Source: Sphagnum compactum (lineage: Eukaryota > Bryophyta > Sphagnopsida > Sphagnales). From it: a stretch of DNA of 64,000 bases. This document shows positions 1-12,567 of the stretch, one piece after another. The notes under the pieces are model-generated. The model was not told the origin of the DNA and made no database searches. It saw only the letters and a program-made list of their open reading frames with translations. The position numbers and the translations under genes are program-made. The stretch's first letter is position 1. Every line of letters begins with the position of its first letter. Location of the stretch: NCBI GenBank assembly GCA_965153455.1, contig OZ234502.1, positions 12,617,495 through 12,681,494 of the forward strand. Direction: 5' to 3'.

Positions 1-3000
1 TTGTATTCATTGTAAGCCACAATCATCCATAACATCTAATAAAGGTTCATCTCATGCTATTTCCGTAACTCACACCATTATAAAGCTATCAATCATGTTT
101 GAAATAATTAGAAAAATAACCAAAAGATGGCAACATCTTGTTAATTCAAAACAATATCATTTGTTTACCCTAATGTCAACATGGTTGAAACTCTCAAAAG
201 TTTTTGAAGTACTAATTCATTCAATGTTAATCAAAATCCATTAAAATCCAAGATTGGATTTTGTAAACTTAAATAGTTAAGTTAGGTAAGGTTCAAGCAT
301 GGACCAACACACATTCATTATTATAAAAAGATCGGCCAAAAATTTGCATTAACATTTTACACTCCTCCAACCTCCACACACAATAAATGAGTTCAAAAGA
401 AGGATGGAGATGAGAATGACTTTTCGAAACTTGTTGGTTTTCATTTGCACTTACCTCAACCAATTCCTTGATGATAATTACTCAATAACTATATCATTGT
501 GTTGCAAATTCATGAACATATGTTTTTATGTCATTCTCTATGATTGTTTGCATTTTGAAAAAAAAATAACATTGGATTTAAGAGAATTGATTAAATATGT
601 TGCAAGTTCAAAAACTTAATCCAAGTTTGGAACCCCTTTTCATTCAAAGTATCACAAGTCTTTCCATATAACTTCATGTCCAATGCTATAATGCTTGAAT
701 GAAGCATTTTTCAATCAATGAACTATTCTCCCAAGATATTAACTTTTCACTTTAGATCCTTCTAGATCCTTCCTCTTCCGAGTTGGGAGTTCCCATTTTG
801 TATCCTAATGAGGATTGAAATATATTCATCACCTCCTTCCAATTATATTTTCCTAATTTCCACCCTTGTTTTAAATCGCTTTCCTTAAGCTCCACCTTTG
901 ATCCCACCTATGGTTAAAAAATGTTTCATGAAGTTTTAACATATCGAAGGTAATTAACATCTAAAATAATTCAGTCAAGTAAAATTACTAATCTATTTTT
1001 TTATTATTCCATTTGAATGCCTTTTAACTCAATGCATTGTACTATTTGCTTGTGTAGTACATATTCTCACATAATAAGTTAAGAAGTAGGCCTTTTACAT
1101 CAAAGTATTTTCTTTACCATCTTGATCCATCAATAAATTAAAATTTCTCTAGTTTGTTGAATTCCCATTTTGCTAGGCTTCCTTGTGATTGAATTTTCTT
1201 GTTCCCCATACCCTATAGAATGTTAAATTTTTTTTGTTCCATCTTTATTCATAATAATACATAATTTTTGCATTCTTTTTTCATGCAACATTTTTTCAAA
1301 TTGGTTATGATGTAGATCACAAGAAACCCAAATTACACAATCAAATGATGAATTGTTCCATAATACAACCCTAGATTTGAATGATATTCAACAACCCCAT
1401 GAAGAAGAACTAATCAAACAAGCAATGTGTTCATTTCTGAACTTTGAGCAAATCACTAAACCATGACACCATAAGTTCGATTCCAATACATGTTCATTGG
1501 TATTATTGCTTGAAGTCAAACCTATTGTTGATGGTGAACTTGAAATCTTATATAAACGCATTTATGAAAGTGATGAAACTACTATTTGATGTGGTTTTCA
1601 ATCCTTGGAGTCGACCGTTAGTGGTGGTTATGTGATATGATCCTTTAAGTTTTTGTTGATTTTTGAATAGATTTCGAACTCACACTATTTATCACCTCCT
1701 AAAGTTCTTACAGTTTTAGGGTTTTTGTAGTAGGAAAGACAAAAGAATTTTTTTTTTGGAAAATAAATTATTTGAAAATTTTAGTATGGGTGTTATGTAG
1801 AAAAAATATGTGAGAAGTTTGACCATATCATAATAAAGTTCTAGTTCTTAGGGTAAAGATATTTGGGTTTTATGTATTCTGAAATTTATCACTTTTAATA
1901 AAACAACTTATACTCCCTTCTTTAATGCTTACATTGTCAAAATCTTAAATGTATTGAAAAAAAAATGTAAAAAAATGATTTAATTTAACCTTGCAAGCAC
2001 TGCCATAATAACAATTTACCTTTTATAAGGATAACCAATTTATAAGATTGATTAATTAACATAAAAATCAATTAAAAATATATTTGAAGGTCTAAAATGT
2101 TATATTAATTGTCATTTTAAATTTTTGTTAAATGTTATTTAAAGTTAGTTTAATGGATTAATTCTTAAAGGTACAACCCAAATGAGACCTATCAACATTA
2201 ACCATGTTGGTAAGGTTCACATCAATTACATATAACGGATGTGATCATCCCCTTTTATTTAAATTTTTTTGGGATCAAAATTCATTTGATTACCTTTGAA
2301 TGCATGGCTTAGTTTTGTTGAAATTGATAGTTCCTTTATATCCCCCATCCTCTGTAACCATTTTTTCATTGCAATTGAGCATTACAAACTTCAAAAAACA
2401 CATCTTCTTCATCCTTCTAACTATGAAATGTTATGAAAAGTTTAGTTTTTTTTCTCCCAAATGGTGATGGTTTTGAATGTTTCACTTCCTTTTTCCATTG
2501 TGCCCCGCATAGCCTCCTCGTCCACCTAAATCCAAAAGAGATTAGAAGGATGATTTTGTACTACATGTTTAATTGATTTGTTTGAGGAGAGATTGTTTAC
2601 CACCAACATGAAGAACTTAACACAACAGCAATGGCAAGGGGATTTTAACCAAGATTGAGGAAATATTTTCTAATGTTGTGTATGTGTATGGTTTAAGACT
2701 TACACACCATGTAAGTGTAAATGTTTAAAGCAAACTTATTTATACATTGAGTACATGTGTATATGGCTCAACAACAAACCATGTAAATGTAAATGGTGGG
2801 ATGTGTAAGTGTAAAACTATGTAAATAATTTTAAGTCATGTAAAAATAGTGCAAGTGTAAGTGTAAAAACATTTTTTAAATGAAAGAAAGAGACAAGTTT
2901 TTGTTGGCGAACACCTTTAAAAATATAATAAATAGAAAAGGTGTTTGTTGATGAACACCATATTAAAAGATAATTTATAAATAAAAGAAAAGTTTAGTGG

Positions 3001-3520
3001 CTATGTAAAAATAGTTTAAATGTAAAAACTGTGTAAAAAGGAAAAAACCAGAAAATGCCATATCATGTAAACTTTGATTTTATTCACATGAAAGGTTAAA
3101 AATGTGCATTTAAACTGTCCATATGATCATTGAATTGGCACACTTACAAAGTGGTTATAGGGGTATAAGAGTTCAATGGAAATTGAAGAAGTACCATGTG
3201 CATCATGGACAAAACACTACCAAAATCATCGATACATGTCTCAATTTTGCATATAATCCTCTATATTATTATTGATCTTATTAGGAAACTTGGCATCCAT
3301 CACATCTAGTATGTCCTCTTTAACCCCACCAAACCAATATCTTTAGGTCCTTCTTTATCCTCAAAACCAATAGTGGGATCATTAAGCTAGTTCTAGATCA
3401 AAAGAACTAGAAGATCCAAGTTCTTTGCATCAAGTTGACATCAACAAAGACCTGTCAAAATCCCTGCAATGGAAAACACTTTCTTCACATCAATCTAACT
3501 ACTAGGTATATCCCCAAAAT
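1..3520. other. AT-rich stretch without a gene
   Basis: I see no supported gene here. The short open frames (longest 71 codons) have no recognisable motif and are what AT-rich DNA gives by chance. Around 2.69-3.02 kb the phrase ATGTAAGTGTAAA recurs several times at irregular spacing, a weak degenerate repeat. Two copies of a motif like GTTGNNGAACACC lie near 2.90 and 2.95 kb. Confidence 0.6.
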
Positions 3521-3528
3521 CATTTTAA

Positions 3529-4107
3529 CCAACTTCTATTGAATCAAAGAAACAATTGTAATAATTTAAATGGACAACTAAGTAATCATGGAACAATTGT
3601 CTCGCAATCTACTGACAGCATATGTTAAACTTTAGCCAAAGCACATATAATGTGATCTAAGTGTTTATGTTGCTAGAGGTGATCCCATCTCCTAACTTTG
3701 CACTAATATGTCGAACCTCCACTCTTAGAGCAAGCTCCTCCTATAGATTCATATGTTTCTTGATTCCATCTTCCTTCACACTATTTAATTTATCAGCACC
3801 AATGTTGAAGAATCTTATGAACAAATATTCTCATGGAATTTGCACACCTGCATCATGCTGTTCCTAATTTGACTCCCTTTGAAGTTAGCTGAATGTTGTC
3901 CTAACAACTAAATTCTTCGAAGCTTTCTACTACAACAACAATCCCATCGCCATTTATGAAAGCATGCTTGTTCCCACTTACAATTGTTGGTGGAGCTCAA
4001 ACTCTCTCTCCTACTTTGCATCCATCTTCCAAGGCATCTCATCAAAGAAAACATCAAAGTGCTTCAAGCTGAGTTGCATTGAGCTCATCAATGAAAAGCA
4101 AATAAGC
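3529..4107 (-). pseudogene. Decayed coding relic, family unknown
   Basis: Read on the minus strand, this stretch gives runs of protein-like sequence interrupted by TAG and TGA codons and by frame changes. Examples are AYLLFIDELNATQLEAL near 4.10 kb, NKHAFINGDGIVVVVESFEE near 3.93 kb, NIGADKLNSVKEDGIKKHMN near 3.78 kb and IARQLFHDYLVVHLNYYNCF near 3.57 kb. Residue composition is balanced, unlike the Phe/Leu/Lys-rich chance frames elsewhere in the window. I do not recognise a domain. The stops mean it is not functional as read. It could be a retroelement relic or chance sequence. Confidence 0.25.
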
Positions 4108-5787
4108 GATGTTTTGTTGTTATTTGGAAGGATAGTAGGTTGGTTAGAAATATTGCATTTGGCGCCGTAGTGCTACATACCAAGAAAGTCCAATAAATCT
4201 TCAAGATTATAGATCACTATGTTACACTACAACTCAATGTGAGACCCACTTTTTGATTTGAGTTTTGACATTCAAAGAGTTGGGATTCTTAGCACTGGTC
4301 TTGTAGACCTCAAATAAAGCATAAATAACACTTGACCTTTCAAGCTAGAGTCCATTCAACACAGTATGTGTCAAAACATATCTTCCTTATCAACCATAGT
4401 TTCCATTTTCACACATTTGTAAATGTCATGTGACCCAGAGTAACACAATGTCTGTTGTGGACCTCAAGCTGAAATGCTGATTGAAAATGCACATTCTAAT
4501 GCTTCCACTTGAATAGACAATTTTTTAAAAAAAAGTACCTCTTCAAAACCAAAGGAGATATTCTTCACCTATTACCATTTAAATAGGACAAGTGCTTAGC
4601 TGAAAATCTAGCTTAACATATGTATGTAACTCGATATGCAAGGGCTTGTAATAAGTTTTATTGTTTTGTAAGAGCTTGATACACTTCCTCAATTTCAATC
4701 CTCAAAATCTCATCAAGCCATTACATTATTCCTCAATGGTGCTTTTGTAGTACTACCACATTGTATATATCACAATGACAAACTCCTAGGGTTTCATTTC
4801 AGTGGGCTATGGTTGAAAGCATGCAATAACTCTTGAGGTGCATATAGCAAAGGAGGTTTCAACTCATCTCATGTCACCCAGCTTCAGGTGTCCACCACAA
4901 CAGACTTCACAAATATTGGGTTCTTTAAGTCAAATACACATCTCCGAGAACAATTTGTACTTCTGCAATTGTTCAATATCCACAGCTGGTGAGATGGAGT
5001 CTTTCTATTCAGACTGAATTTGTGAGACCATGATAATCCAACAAGAACTCAACAGCCTTGTCAATTTCACAATACATAATACAGCAGAAACGCATATTTC
5101 TCTAGATCTTCCGTGTTTGATGTGTACAAGACCATATGAGTTGCCAACCCCACTGTGTACCTTGATGCATACTGTCTTTAACATGTTGGAAAAGGATCAG
5201 GACATGGTTTAACAGAGTCTGACAGAGGATTGCTGCACATGTACAATCCTGCCTGGTGACCAGAGATGGCACTGGTTTCATGCTTTTCATAAGGAAAATC
5301 GACATCTGGTTTCCAAGCGTTTGATACTCCACACACAGATTTCATACATGTGGATCCTGTCATGATTTGGTAACAAATGAAACACACCATGTAGAGAAAG
5401 AGAATGTTACATTGCCACCACTTGAGGACTTACATACATTCTCACATCTCAAATCCCACTGTCTACCAGCCTTTCGTCTGGGTAGAATAAGAATATGAGA
5501 TCAAAAACAGGAAGACCAGCCTTTGCACCACACCAGAATCTTCACATGCATCCAAAGAGCTCTTCAACAAGGAGAGCAGTTTCTGAAGCAAAATTGCACA
5601 TGGACAGATTAGTGTGAACTTCTCTCCAGAGGACAGTCAACAAACAGTGTCCATGGGGACACAGAAACCAACATCTGACATAAACAAGAATCCTGTCAGC
5701 AGTTAGAAGAAGAGAGAATCTAAAAACCTTGGTTCTAGAAAGAGGGATTAGCAATGGGTAGCTGCCGTAGTTCAAGAAAGATCATTT
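4108..5787. other. Intergenic, moderately GC-richer after 4.9 kb
   Basis: No gene can be supported. From about 4.9 kb the base composition moves toward that of the small gene at 6.4-7.1 kb. Minus-strand frames at 5178-5390 and 5542-5775 are open for 70-77 codons but match nothing I recognise. The stretch could be 3' flanking or transcribed non-coding sequence of the minus-strand gene upstream. Confidence 0.4.
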
Positions 5788-6117
5788 CTACTCTTGAATG
5801 CGCTGTTTCCACACATTGAGTGTTTGAAACGGTTTGACATTCTTCAATTTGTGAACAATTGAGAGTACATCTGCATATGGAACAAGAACCTTAGCACAAA
5901 ACCTTTGGAAGAAATCCTTTCACAAATCCAAAGCTTGGGTTGCTAGATCATGATGTGCTCAAAGAACTTAGGATCTGCATTCCACTAGTTAGTCATATGC
6001 AAAACATTCTACTGCAAAGCTTGAGCCCATGTCTTTTAGTTCACATGCTTAGAACAAAATATGTACCTGCTCTGCCTCAAGACTCTAGGAGCCACAAAGC
6101 CTTGGAGATTTTTCTAT
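5788..6117 (-). pseudogene. Decayed coding relic, family unknown
   Basis: On the minus strand a readable stretch begins near 6117 (APRVLRQSRYIFCSKHVN), continues through WNADPKFFEHIMI, and after a frame change ends with VPYADVLSIVHKLKNVK and VWKQRIQE before a stop at 5788-5790. In-frame stops interrupt it at several places, mostly TAG. Composition looks coding, but I cannot name the family. It lies 250 bp downstream of the stop of the 144-residue gene on the same strand, so a long 3' UTR is an alternative reading. Confidence 0.25.
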
Positions 6118-6364
6118 TGTGCAGGTGATCAAATTGTCTTTCTCCAAGACTGAGCTCTATATGTGATGAGGTAAGAGGGTAACAATTAATGCCAATGAGC
6201 TGATGATTTAAGATCCTTCTTCTAGTCTGAAATGACAAGCAAATTTCATGCACATGTACACAGCCAGAAACTATTTTCAATCAGCAGCACCTCCTCAGAA
6301 ACAAGTACAAAACTATCATACGATACAAACCCAAAACCCAAAAAAAGAGAAAAGACTCTACAAA

Positions 6365-7074
6365 TTAAGGAAGAGGTGGGGGAGATACAGGAGTCTCAAC
6401 AATCCCAGGATTGGTGTTGGACCCAGGATCCACATAGTCTGCAAAGGAGCTCAAAAGAATTCTTTGCTCTTGGACATCATGCAGAAATCTTGATGGGGCA
6501 ATTTCATGATGCAATGAGGCTGTATGTTGCTCGTATGCAGGATTGATCATGGTTGGACTCACCCTGGTCTTATCCGCAGACAGCTGATGAAAAAACAACA
6601 AGTTCAAACCAAAGAAGTTTATGTGTTAGCTCAGATCATCTTCATAACTGGAATATCCAACTGCAACTCCAACCAAGCTTGCAAGATCACAATAGCAATG
6701 AAAGCCCATTTACCTGATTCTCTTTAGATGCGCTGCTCTGCACGACGTTCTGGTCCATGTTCACAAGAGGCGGATTTTCTCTGAACACAATGTGCTCGGT
6801 TTCTTCTGCATACGAATTTCGAATCAAGTGTCAGAATCCAAATAAGAGGATGCACCGAAGAACCCTAATCCCGAGCACCTCGCACCTTGCACTTGGCGCA
6901 GGCGGCGTAGTATTCCGCCATGGCAAATTTGGTTGCCTCATGCTCTTTGCTGCTCCTTACTCTTGCTACTGACGCACCAGTAGATTCTGTTTACGGAAGT
7001 GTCTCTCGTACTATACTGCGATAGAACTGTGATCCTTAACGAAGTTCTGAGAAAAGATCTTCAAACGCGGCCAT
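6365..7074 (-). CDS. Small four-exon gene, 144-residue protein of unknown family
   Basis: Minus-strand exons are 7041-7074, 6879-6968, 6714-6805 and 6365-6583. Every junction has a GT donor and AG acceptor. The phases (1, 1, 0) keep one frame from the ATG at 7074 (context GCTAATGGCC) to TAA at 6365-6367: 435 nt, 144 residues plus stop. The first intron is only 72 nt. The N-terminal half looks helical and charged (FEDLFSELLARVRSSKEHEA) and is followed by a Cys pair in CAKCK near residue 36. The C-terminal half carries RFLHDVQEQRILLSSFADYV and a proline-rich tail ending PPPLP. There is no signal peptide or membrane segment. I do not recognise the family and propose no function. The exon model is inference from splice logic. 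A shorter product starting at the internal Met of MAEYYAACAKCK is possible. Confidence 0.55.
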
Positions 7075-8710
7075 TAGCTTCCCTCAATTTGAAATTTTCC
7101 GGCGGGAGAGACAGACAATGTTAGCTACCTCGGGCAGAGCGCCGCCAGGACTGCTTTTTCTCTTCGCTCTTCTTGTCGAAGACAAGGAATTAACCAAGAG
7201 CAGAAGATGCATATTATGATGCGCTTTCGAAAGCGTATAGCTCTCAAGCACTTGAAGAAGCGGGAACTAGTCGCAGCGTCCGTGAGCAGAAGACAATGCG
7301 AAGAAGGAAAAAGTTGCGGTTGCGCGGGAAGACATGGACACAATTTGTTTCGCATCTGGATCTCTACTCTTCTCAGATTCTTTCACAAAGCAGGCCAGCA
7401 ACCAAACTGAGAACTGCTGGTTGAACGATGCAGGACGACGTTGCTACGTCGAGTTCATGACTCTGCAAACTGACAATCTGAGGACAAAATCCACAAGTTC
7501 ACACAAATCTGTGCAGTGTTGCTCCATGACCTACTACCTCGCATTTCCACGTACAACAAAATGAAGTGCAGATAGAGAAGTACTGCGTCTGGCGGCCGCG
7601 TGCCTCTCTATTGCTGTAAACGAAGAACATCACGTTATGAAGGTTCATCGATTTCGCAGCTCTCTGGTTATAGTACACAATCGTTACACATTCTCCACCA
7701 AATTCTCTAAGTTTCTTCTCATAGTCCTAGTGCCAATCAATGCAAGTGCTGCAACGTCTGCAAACCGCGGGCGGCTCGACAACTCTATAACTTTCATGGA
7801 GCAGTACAGCACCTTGATCCGTCGCCGGCATTACCCGTACTAGCGTCGAAGTACCAAAGCATTACATTCTTAGTATTCTCCCTAGCAGGCCTGCGATTTC
7901 AAAGCCAGAGATGGAACTAGTGCGTGGAAGTCTAGAATGAGATCACAAGGAAACACAAGAAGAGGCAGGTACACAGACAGAAAACGAGAGAGAGAGAATT
8001 ACCCTGAGCAAGAACTCGACCTACGATGAAGATAGGAAGAAGAACTAACGTGCACACCATCAGCCAGCCTCCAGCACACAACCGCATATTGCTCTATCTC
8101 TTCAAGAGCTCTGATCTCTCTCACTCGTTCTGTCTTCTTTTTTTGGCTCTTCAAAGTCGGTAGTATCCTCTGCACAAGTCCTCCTAAAACAACCACGTCC
8201 TTGGCACACCTCGATGCAACAAACTTAGCACAACAAACTAAAACCTCGACGAAGAAAAGGTACTTATTCCGCTAAAGATCGCGAACAACAGAAATCGCCT
8301 TAAAACAACTTCCCCTCCAAGCTCGCTCTCTCTCTCTCTCTCTCAGTGACAAACTGCCACCACACGTCATGCGAGAGATCTTGTGGCAAACCTGGCTTCT
8401 CTTTCTCTCTCTCTCTTTGTCTGAGAGTCTCTTTCTCTGTGTTTGTCTCTCTAGTACTACTGCACCGGACAACGACCGTAATCCGGATACATGCAACAGC
8501 AAACGAGTCTTCCGCCGCCGGCTCCTAGTCTTCGTCTTATTATTGTCGCCCCGCGCGGCCGCTCGCTTGCTCGCTGCGCTGCGTGAGCACAGTGAGAGAA
8601 GAGAGAGAGAGAGGGAAGCTGACGAGTGTGGTGCCATTGGCCACCGTCGAGCGAGCGCTCGTGTTGTCGCTAATCACGGATCCTTAATCCAGATTAGTGG
8701 TGGAGATTAG
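7075..8710. promoter_or_regulatory. GC-richer 5' region upstream of the 144-residue gene
   Basis: This stretch is clearly GC-richer than the rest of the window, with CpG-containing segments (for example around 8.50-8.66 kb, with CGCGCGGCCGC-like sequence) and a CT microsatellite. That is the usual look of a plant promoter and 5' UTR. Minus-strand frames such as 7999-8196 (65 codons, followed by a GTAATT donor-like site) could be a 5' exon of an unrecognised transcript. I cannot join it convincingly to the gene downstream. A divergent plus-strand transcript is also possible. Confidence 0.35.
8325..8344. repeat. (CT)n microsatellite
   Basis: This is an uninterrupted CT run read on the plus strand, GA on the minus strand. 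Further CTCTCT clusters follow near 8.40-8.45 kb. Such tracts are frequent in plant 5' UTRs and core promoters, consistent with the promoter-like composition around it. Confidence 0.85.
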
Positions 8711-9830
8711 TGATGGGTGTGAAAACCGCTTTTTCTTCTTATGTCTTTGAAATCATCCCTTTATCATCCCTTATTATAATCAACCCTAACTAATTTGGAA
8801 GCAATCAATGAAAGAAATCATCATCATCCTCATCCATTTAACCATTTTTTGATTAGCACTAATCTGATGGACGCCCACTAACGTTTCAAACAATGTTGAT
8901 GAATGTTTATTTATTTATTTATTATTTTCTTTTATTCAATTTTGGGATGTTATCACATTGGCCATCATCCACAAGGGGTTTAGACCAGTTATAAAAGTAG
9001 AAATATATTAAAATCCTTTTTTTTATATCTTAGTGACTTGTTTAAACAAATGTGTAGGAAACCTTAAATTTTTAGATTTAAAAAATAAATAAAATTATTG
9101 ATGATTCTTTTTTTGGGGGGGAGAAAAAGGAATATTCAATAAAGTATGTTTTTTTAAAAACAAAAATCCCCAAATGACGAAAATTCACCACAATAAAAAA
9201 AAACATTAGTGTTGGCCACTTATTGTTTTATTTTAATAAATTGTTGAAAAGGTCTTTTTTCTGGATTTTTTTTTGGGGGATCACACAAGTTATCAATATG
9301 AATAAATTTTTTTGTTGTTGTCAAGAAGATTAGTAAAAAATTGAATAATGACCTTCAGTTATGCATAAGGGTACATTATCATATAACCAATTGATAATCA
9401 CGTAATATTAGCTAGCTATCAGGTTTTTAAAAAAAATTAGAAATAAGAAAATTTAATAAATTTTTGTATTACCCAACTTGATAACTAGGTCCAAACTCAA
9501 TAACTGAAAATTTTCATTTAAATCAATACTAAAAAAATTATAAGGGAATTTATGTGTGGTCTTGATATTGAATGAAAGCTCTCCATGAGCATGAGTAAGA
9601 TTTAATGAAGTTGATTTGGAAAATTTTAGACCTATGGGAGATATTGAAATTTGAGTAGTTTTTGTCACTAGAAATTAGTTTAAAATTAAAAAAAATATTT
9701 TCATGATCAAGCTCTATCTTCAATGTCCTATTCACACTTGAGCCAACAACACGAGCCACACTACCCTAGTTAAGAGAGCTAAAGCAACCTGGGGTAAAAA
9801 GCACTCACTAAAAGTGAGGTTATTTAGGAT
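8711..9830. other. AT-rich stretch without a gene
   Basis: No supported feature. The sequence is rich in homopolymer A and T runs and in short frames without recognisable motifs. Confidence 0.6.
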
Positions 9831-9893
9831 TTTGTGATGTAGCCAAAATGGCAGTCATTAAAAAATAATTTAGCCAAATTTAGTTACATGAAA
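9831..9893 (+). repeat. Dispersed repeat, GTGATGTAGCC family, copy a
   Basis: The stretch begins TTTGTGATGTAGCCAAAATG, and about 35 bp later reads TTAGCCAAATTTAGTTACAT. The same order of motifs recurs at 39181, 39906 (inverted), 40057, 44655 (inverted), 51213 and 55988. The second motif is nearly palindromic (TAGCCAAATTTGGCTA in better copies). It looks like a small non-autonomous element; no coding capacity is visible. Confidence 0.6.
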
Positions 9894-9984
9894 GTGAATC
9901 TTTTCAGATGAGGGCATTACCACAATGAGGAAGTTGCCCAATGCAAAAGGGATATATAGTACTCTCCAAAGTATATATGTACTT

Positions 9985-10540
9985 CCTAAAATAATCCTTA
10001 GGTATCCCCTGACTTAAATAGGTGTTTTGGTGACCTTAGATAATCCTTAAATAATTCTTAAGTATCCATTTAACCTAAGAAACCTTTAGCAAGCCTCATA
10101 GCTAAGCTCTATATAGTCTTCTAAATAGTCCTTAGGTATTTCATAATCTACGGCAGGTCTCTAAGTGTCCCCAAGTAATCACTAAGTAAGTAGGCCATAT
10201 GTGATCCCCTCTTGCAATATGAGTGCACCCTAAGTAAACTTAGGAGTCTCTAAATAACTCTTACATATCCCTTAACCTCACAGGTCAACTCCATGTAACG
10301 CCCTAAATAATCTTTAGGTATCACATGATCTAAGTAAGCTCCTAGGTGTCTTCTAATGGAGTCCCTTTGGGCTCTTAACATAAGCATTATGTAGCCCCAT
10401 ATTTAAGCTTTTGATAGCTTCTATAAAAAAAAGCCCCCTAGGTGGCTTTTTAAATAATCTCTAAATATTTTTTTACTTAGACAATCCCTAATCAACCCTT
10501 TAGGTAGGCTTCATTTTAAAATATCCCATAACCTAAGTAA
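9985..10540 (+). repeat. Degenerate tandem repeat of about 60 bp
   Basis: The phrases AATAATCCTTAGGTATC, CCTAAGTAAG and CCTAGGTGTC return in the same order roughly every 50-65 bp, with many substitutions and indels. Examples start near 9989, 10043, 10123, 10253, 10303 and 10447. This is an old, diverged minisatellite or satellite fragment. No gene lies in it. Confidence 0.55.
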
Positions 10541-11265
10541 AGCCCTAGTTAGACATAGAGACAAAACACAAGAAACATGAGAAAACTCAAATCATCATGG
10601 TTTTTAAAAAAAACTCTTTTTCACATTTAAAAAACAGTTTTTTCTAAGGTACAATGAACGTGTCCAAAGGGTTGGGGTCTAATTCGAGGGTCCAATATCA
10701 AAAATGTGGGATTGACATGTGAAAAGATTAGGTTAACCTTTGATCTTTCCTTTTTTTTTGTCTTCATGGTTTTTTTAGTTTTTTTTTTTTCACTTTCATT
10801 TCGTGCACTTGGAAAGGCTAAAAATGCACCCCTTCTAGCAACCACCTTGCGAGAATCTAAAAAACTAGTCATGTCAATTTTAGAATTGATAAAAAATGGG
10901 GGAGCTTGTGTTCTCTCAACAATGTCCTCAATCCATAGTTCTTCCTTTCTCACAAATTTTGAGCAACAAAGGGTAAAAAAAAAACAATGAAAAATAACAA
11001 AAAACGAAAAAGTGAGCAACCTTCGATCCTAGATTATACTTTGGTTCTCCAAATCATGAGCTCTCGTTTAAGCTCTATTTTTTTGGTCCGGACCAATTGC
11101 TTTTCCCTCCGAAATGATGAAATGCAAGCTAAATCACAATTTGATTTGTCTTTGTCCTGGATCCTTGTCTAAAGACCCTGGGATCAATTTAAAGCTCTTG
11201 ATCAAAAGGAATGCTTGATTTCATTGAACCCTGTTCCTTGAACCCTTGTCTCAAATGGCCCTTGA
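10541..11265. other. Low-complexity AT-rich stretch
   Basis: No gene is supported. Frames on both strands at 10627-11019 are long only because of poly-T/poly-A composition (Phe- and Lys-rich translations). Confidence 0.55.
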
Positions 11266-11267
11266 AA

Positions 11268-11371
11268 AAATTTCTTTACTTTGCGGATACCACTGAAAGA
11301 GGAGATAGTGGGTGAAAGCAAGCCCAAAGACAGGGTGAAGAGAGGGTGACTTTATGGATGACTCTAATGTG
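11268..11371 (+). repeat. Dispersed repeat, copy 1 of a pair
   Basis: A segment of about 100 bp containing GGATACCACTGAAAGAG and GCCCAAAGACAGGGTGAAGA, also present in the same orientation at 62418-62513. The two copies are readily alignable with scattered substitutions. No coding potential is visible. Confidence 0.7.
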
Positions 11372-12268
11372 ATAAAGAAAAATTACCATTTAGAAAAAAA
11401 AAAAAAAAAGGGTCCAACAACACCAGTCTAAATATCTGAAATTCCAACAATTTGAGACTAAATTTAAAATATTATTTCAGTTTATAGTAAGAAAAATATG
11501 GTGAAAGCTATTTCCAATAAACATTGGTAAGTTGTGAGTTCAGATTCTGCAATTTCTGCTTACACAGTGTGGAGTTTGTATTTATTTATTTATTTAGACC
11601 CACCAGGATTATTAAACACAGAACACCACAATTCAATGGCAGGTATGAGTAACTGAAATGAAGCCTTGAAGAGCTCAAATCAATACACAAAAGCATCCAA
11701 TTGAAAACCATTCACAGAGGACATTTCACAACCCTAATAGGTCTGTCTTAACTTGGATGATAAGCCCGCAAGTCATGGATGACCTCATTCAGTATGGGCA
11801 TCACACCCTCTGTCAGCTCACTTTCACCAAGCCTGTAACAAACATGACCTTGATTGTTGCCTCTGTTGCAGAGAGGGGGGAGGAAGGGGGGAAGAAAGAG
11901 ACACTAAACACCCCCTATGAACTTTGTGGGTGTCAGTGCGGCATGGCACAATATTAAGGTAATGTGCGTTATTAATGAAAAGTCTAGGTGGCATCCTAGG
12001 TGGCACCCAATGTTAAATGGTCGATAGCTTAATGTTAAGTGTGAATGTTAACTTAACATAAGATGTTCATGGTAAGTAGGTGTAAGTTCTAAATGACTAA
12101 CATGGTGTTAGGAGACCCAACACTAGAATCCCTAACATTAAGTGTGAATGCACTTTTAAAAATAGAAGAGTGAAGCCTACTCAATGACGTAACAACTACA
12201 ACCCACCCATGTGTGCCAGATTCTGAAGCCAATGCTCCCAGCCAGGAGTAAGGAGGGAGGGAGGGACA

Positions 12269-12292
12269 CAGAGAGAGAGAGAGAGAGAGAGA
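12269..12292. repeat. (GA)n microsatellite
   Basis: A run of GA dinucleotides on the plus strand, preceded by a degenerate GGGA-rich stretch. Confidence 0.8.
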
Positions 12293-12567
12293 GCAATTTG
12301 GTTTGGTCCTCCTTGAGGTTTAAGGGTTAAGAGGAATCATGATGTAGTCGTTCCCAATGCCCTCGGACGTACCAGAAGTTGATGTCATATGTTGTATTGT
12401 TTTCATTATCGCCCACAACTTCCGTACTGCAAAGCAACAGCAATCATCACATTGAACAATATAGAACTAGTTACTTTAAACTATATGTTTTCGCATTTTG
12501 TTGCTATTTCCAATGCACTTAAAAACCACCAGTCTGTGGAGCTTTGCAGTCACTCCAGCTAATGCTA

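Noticed and set aside
6919-7020. A plus-strand frame starting ATGGCAAATTTGG that resembles a signal peptide (hydrophobic Leu run)
   Set aside because: It is the complement of exon 2 of the minus-strand gene. It is only 33 codons long and has no downstream continuation or splice logic of its own.
8272-8637. A 121-codon minus frame rich in Ser, Arg and Leu
   Set aside because: The length comes from CT/GA microsatellite segments and local GC richness; no domain or splice support.
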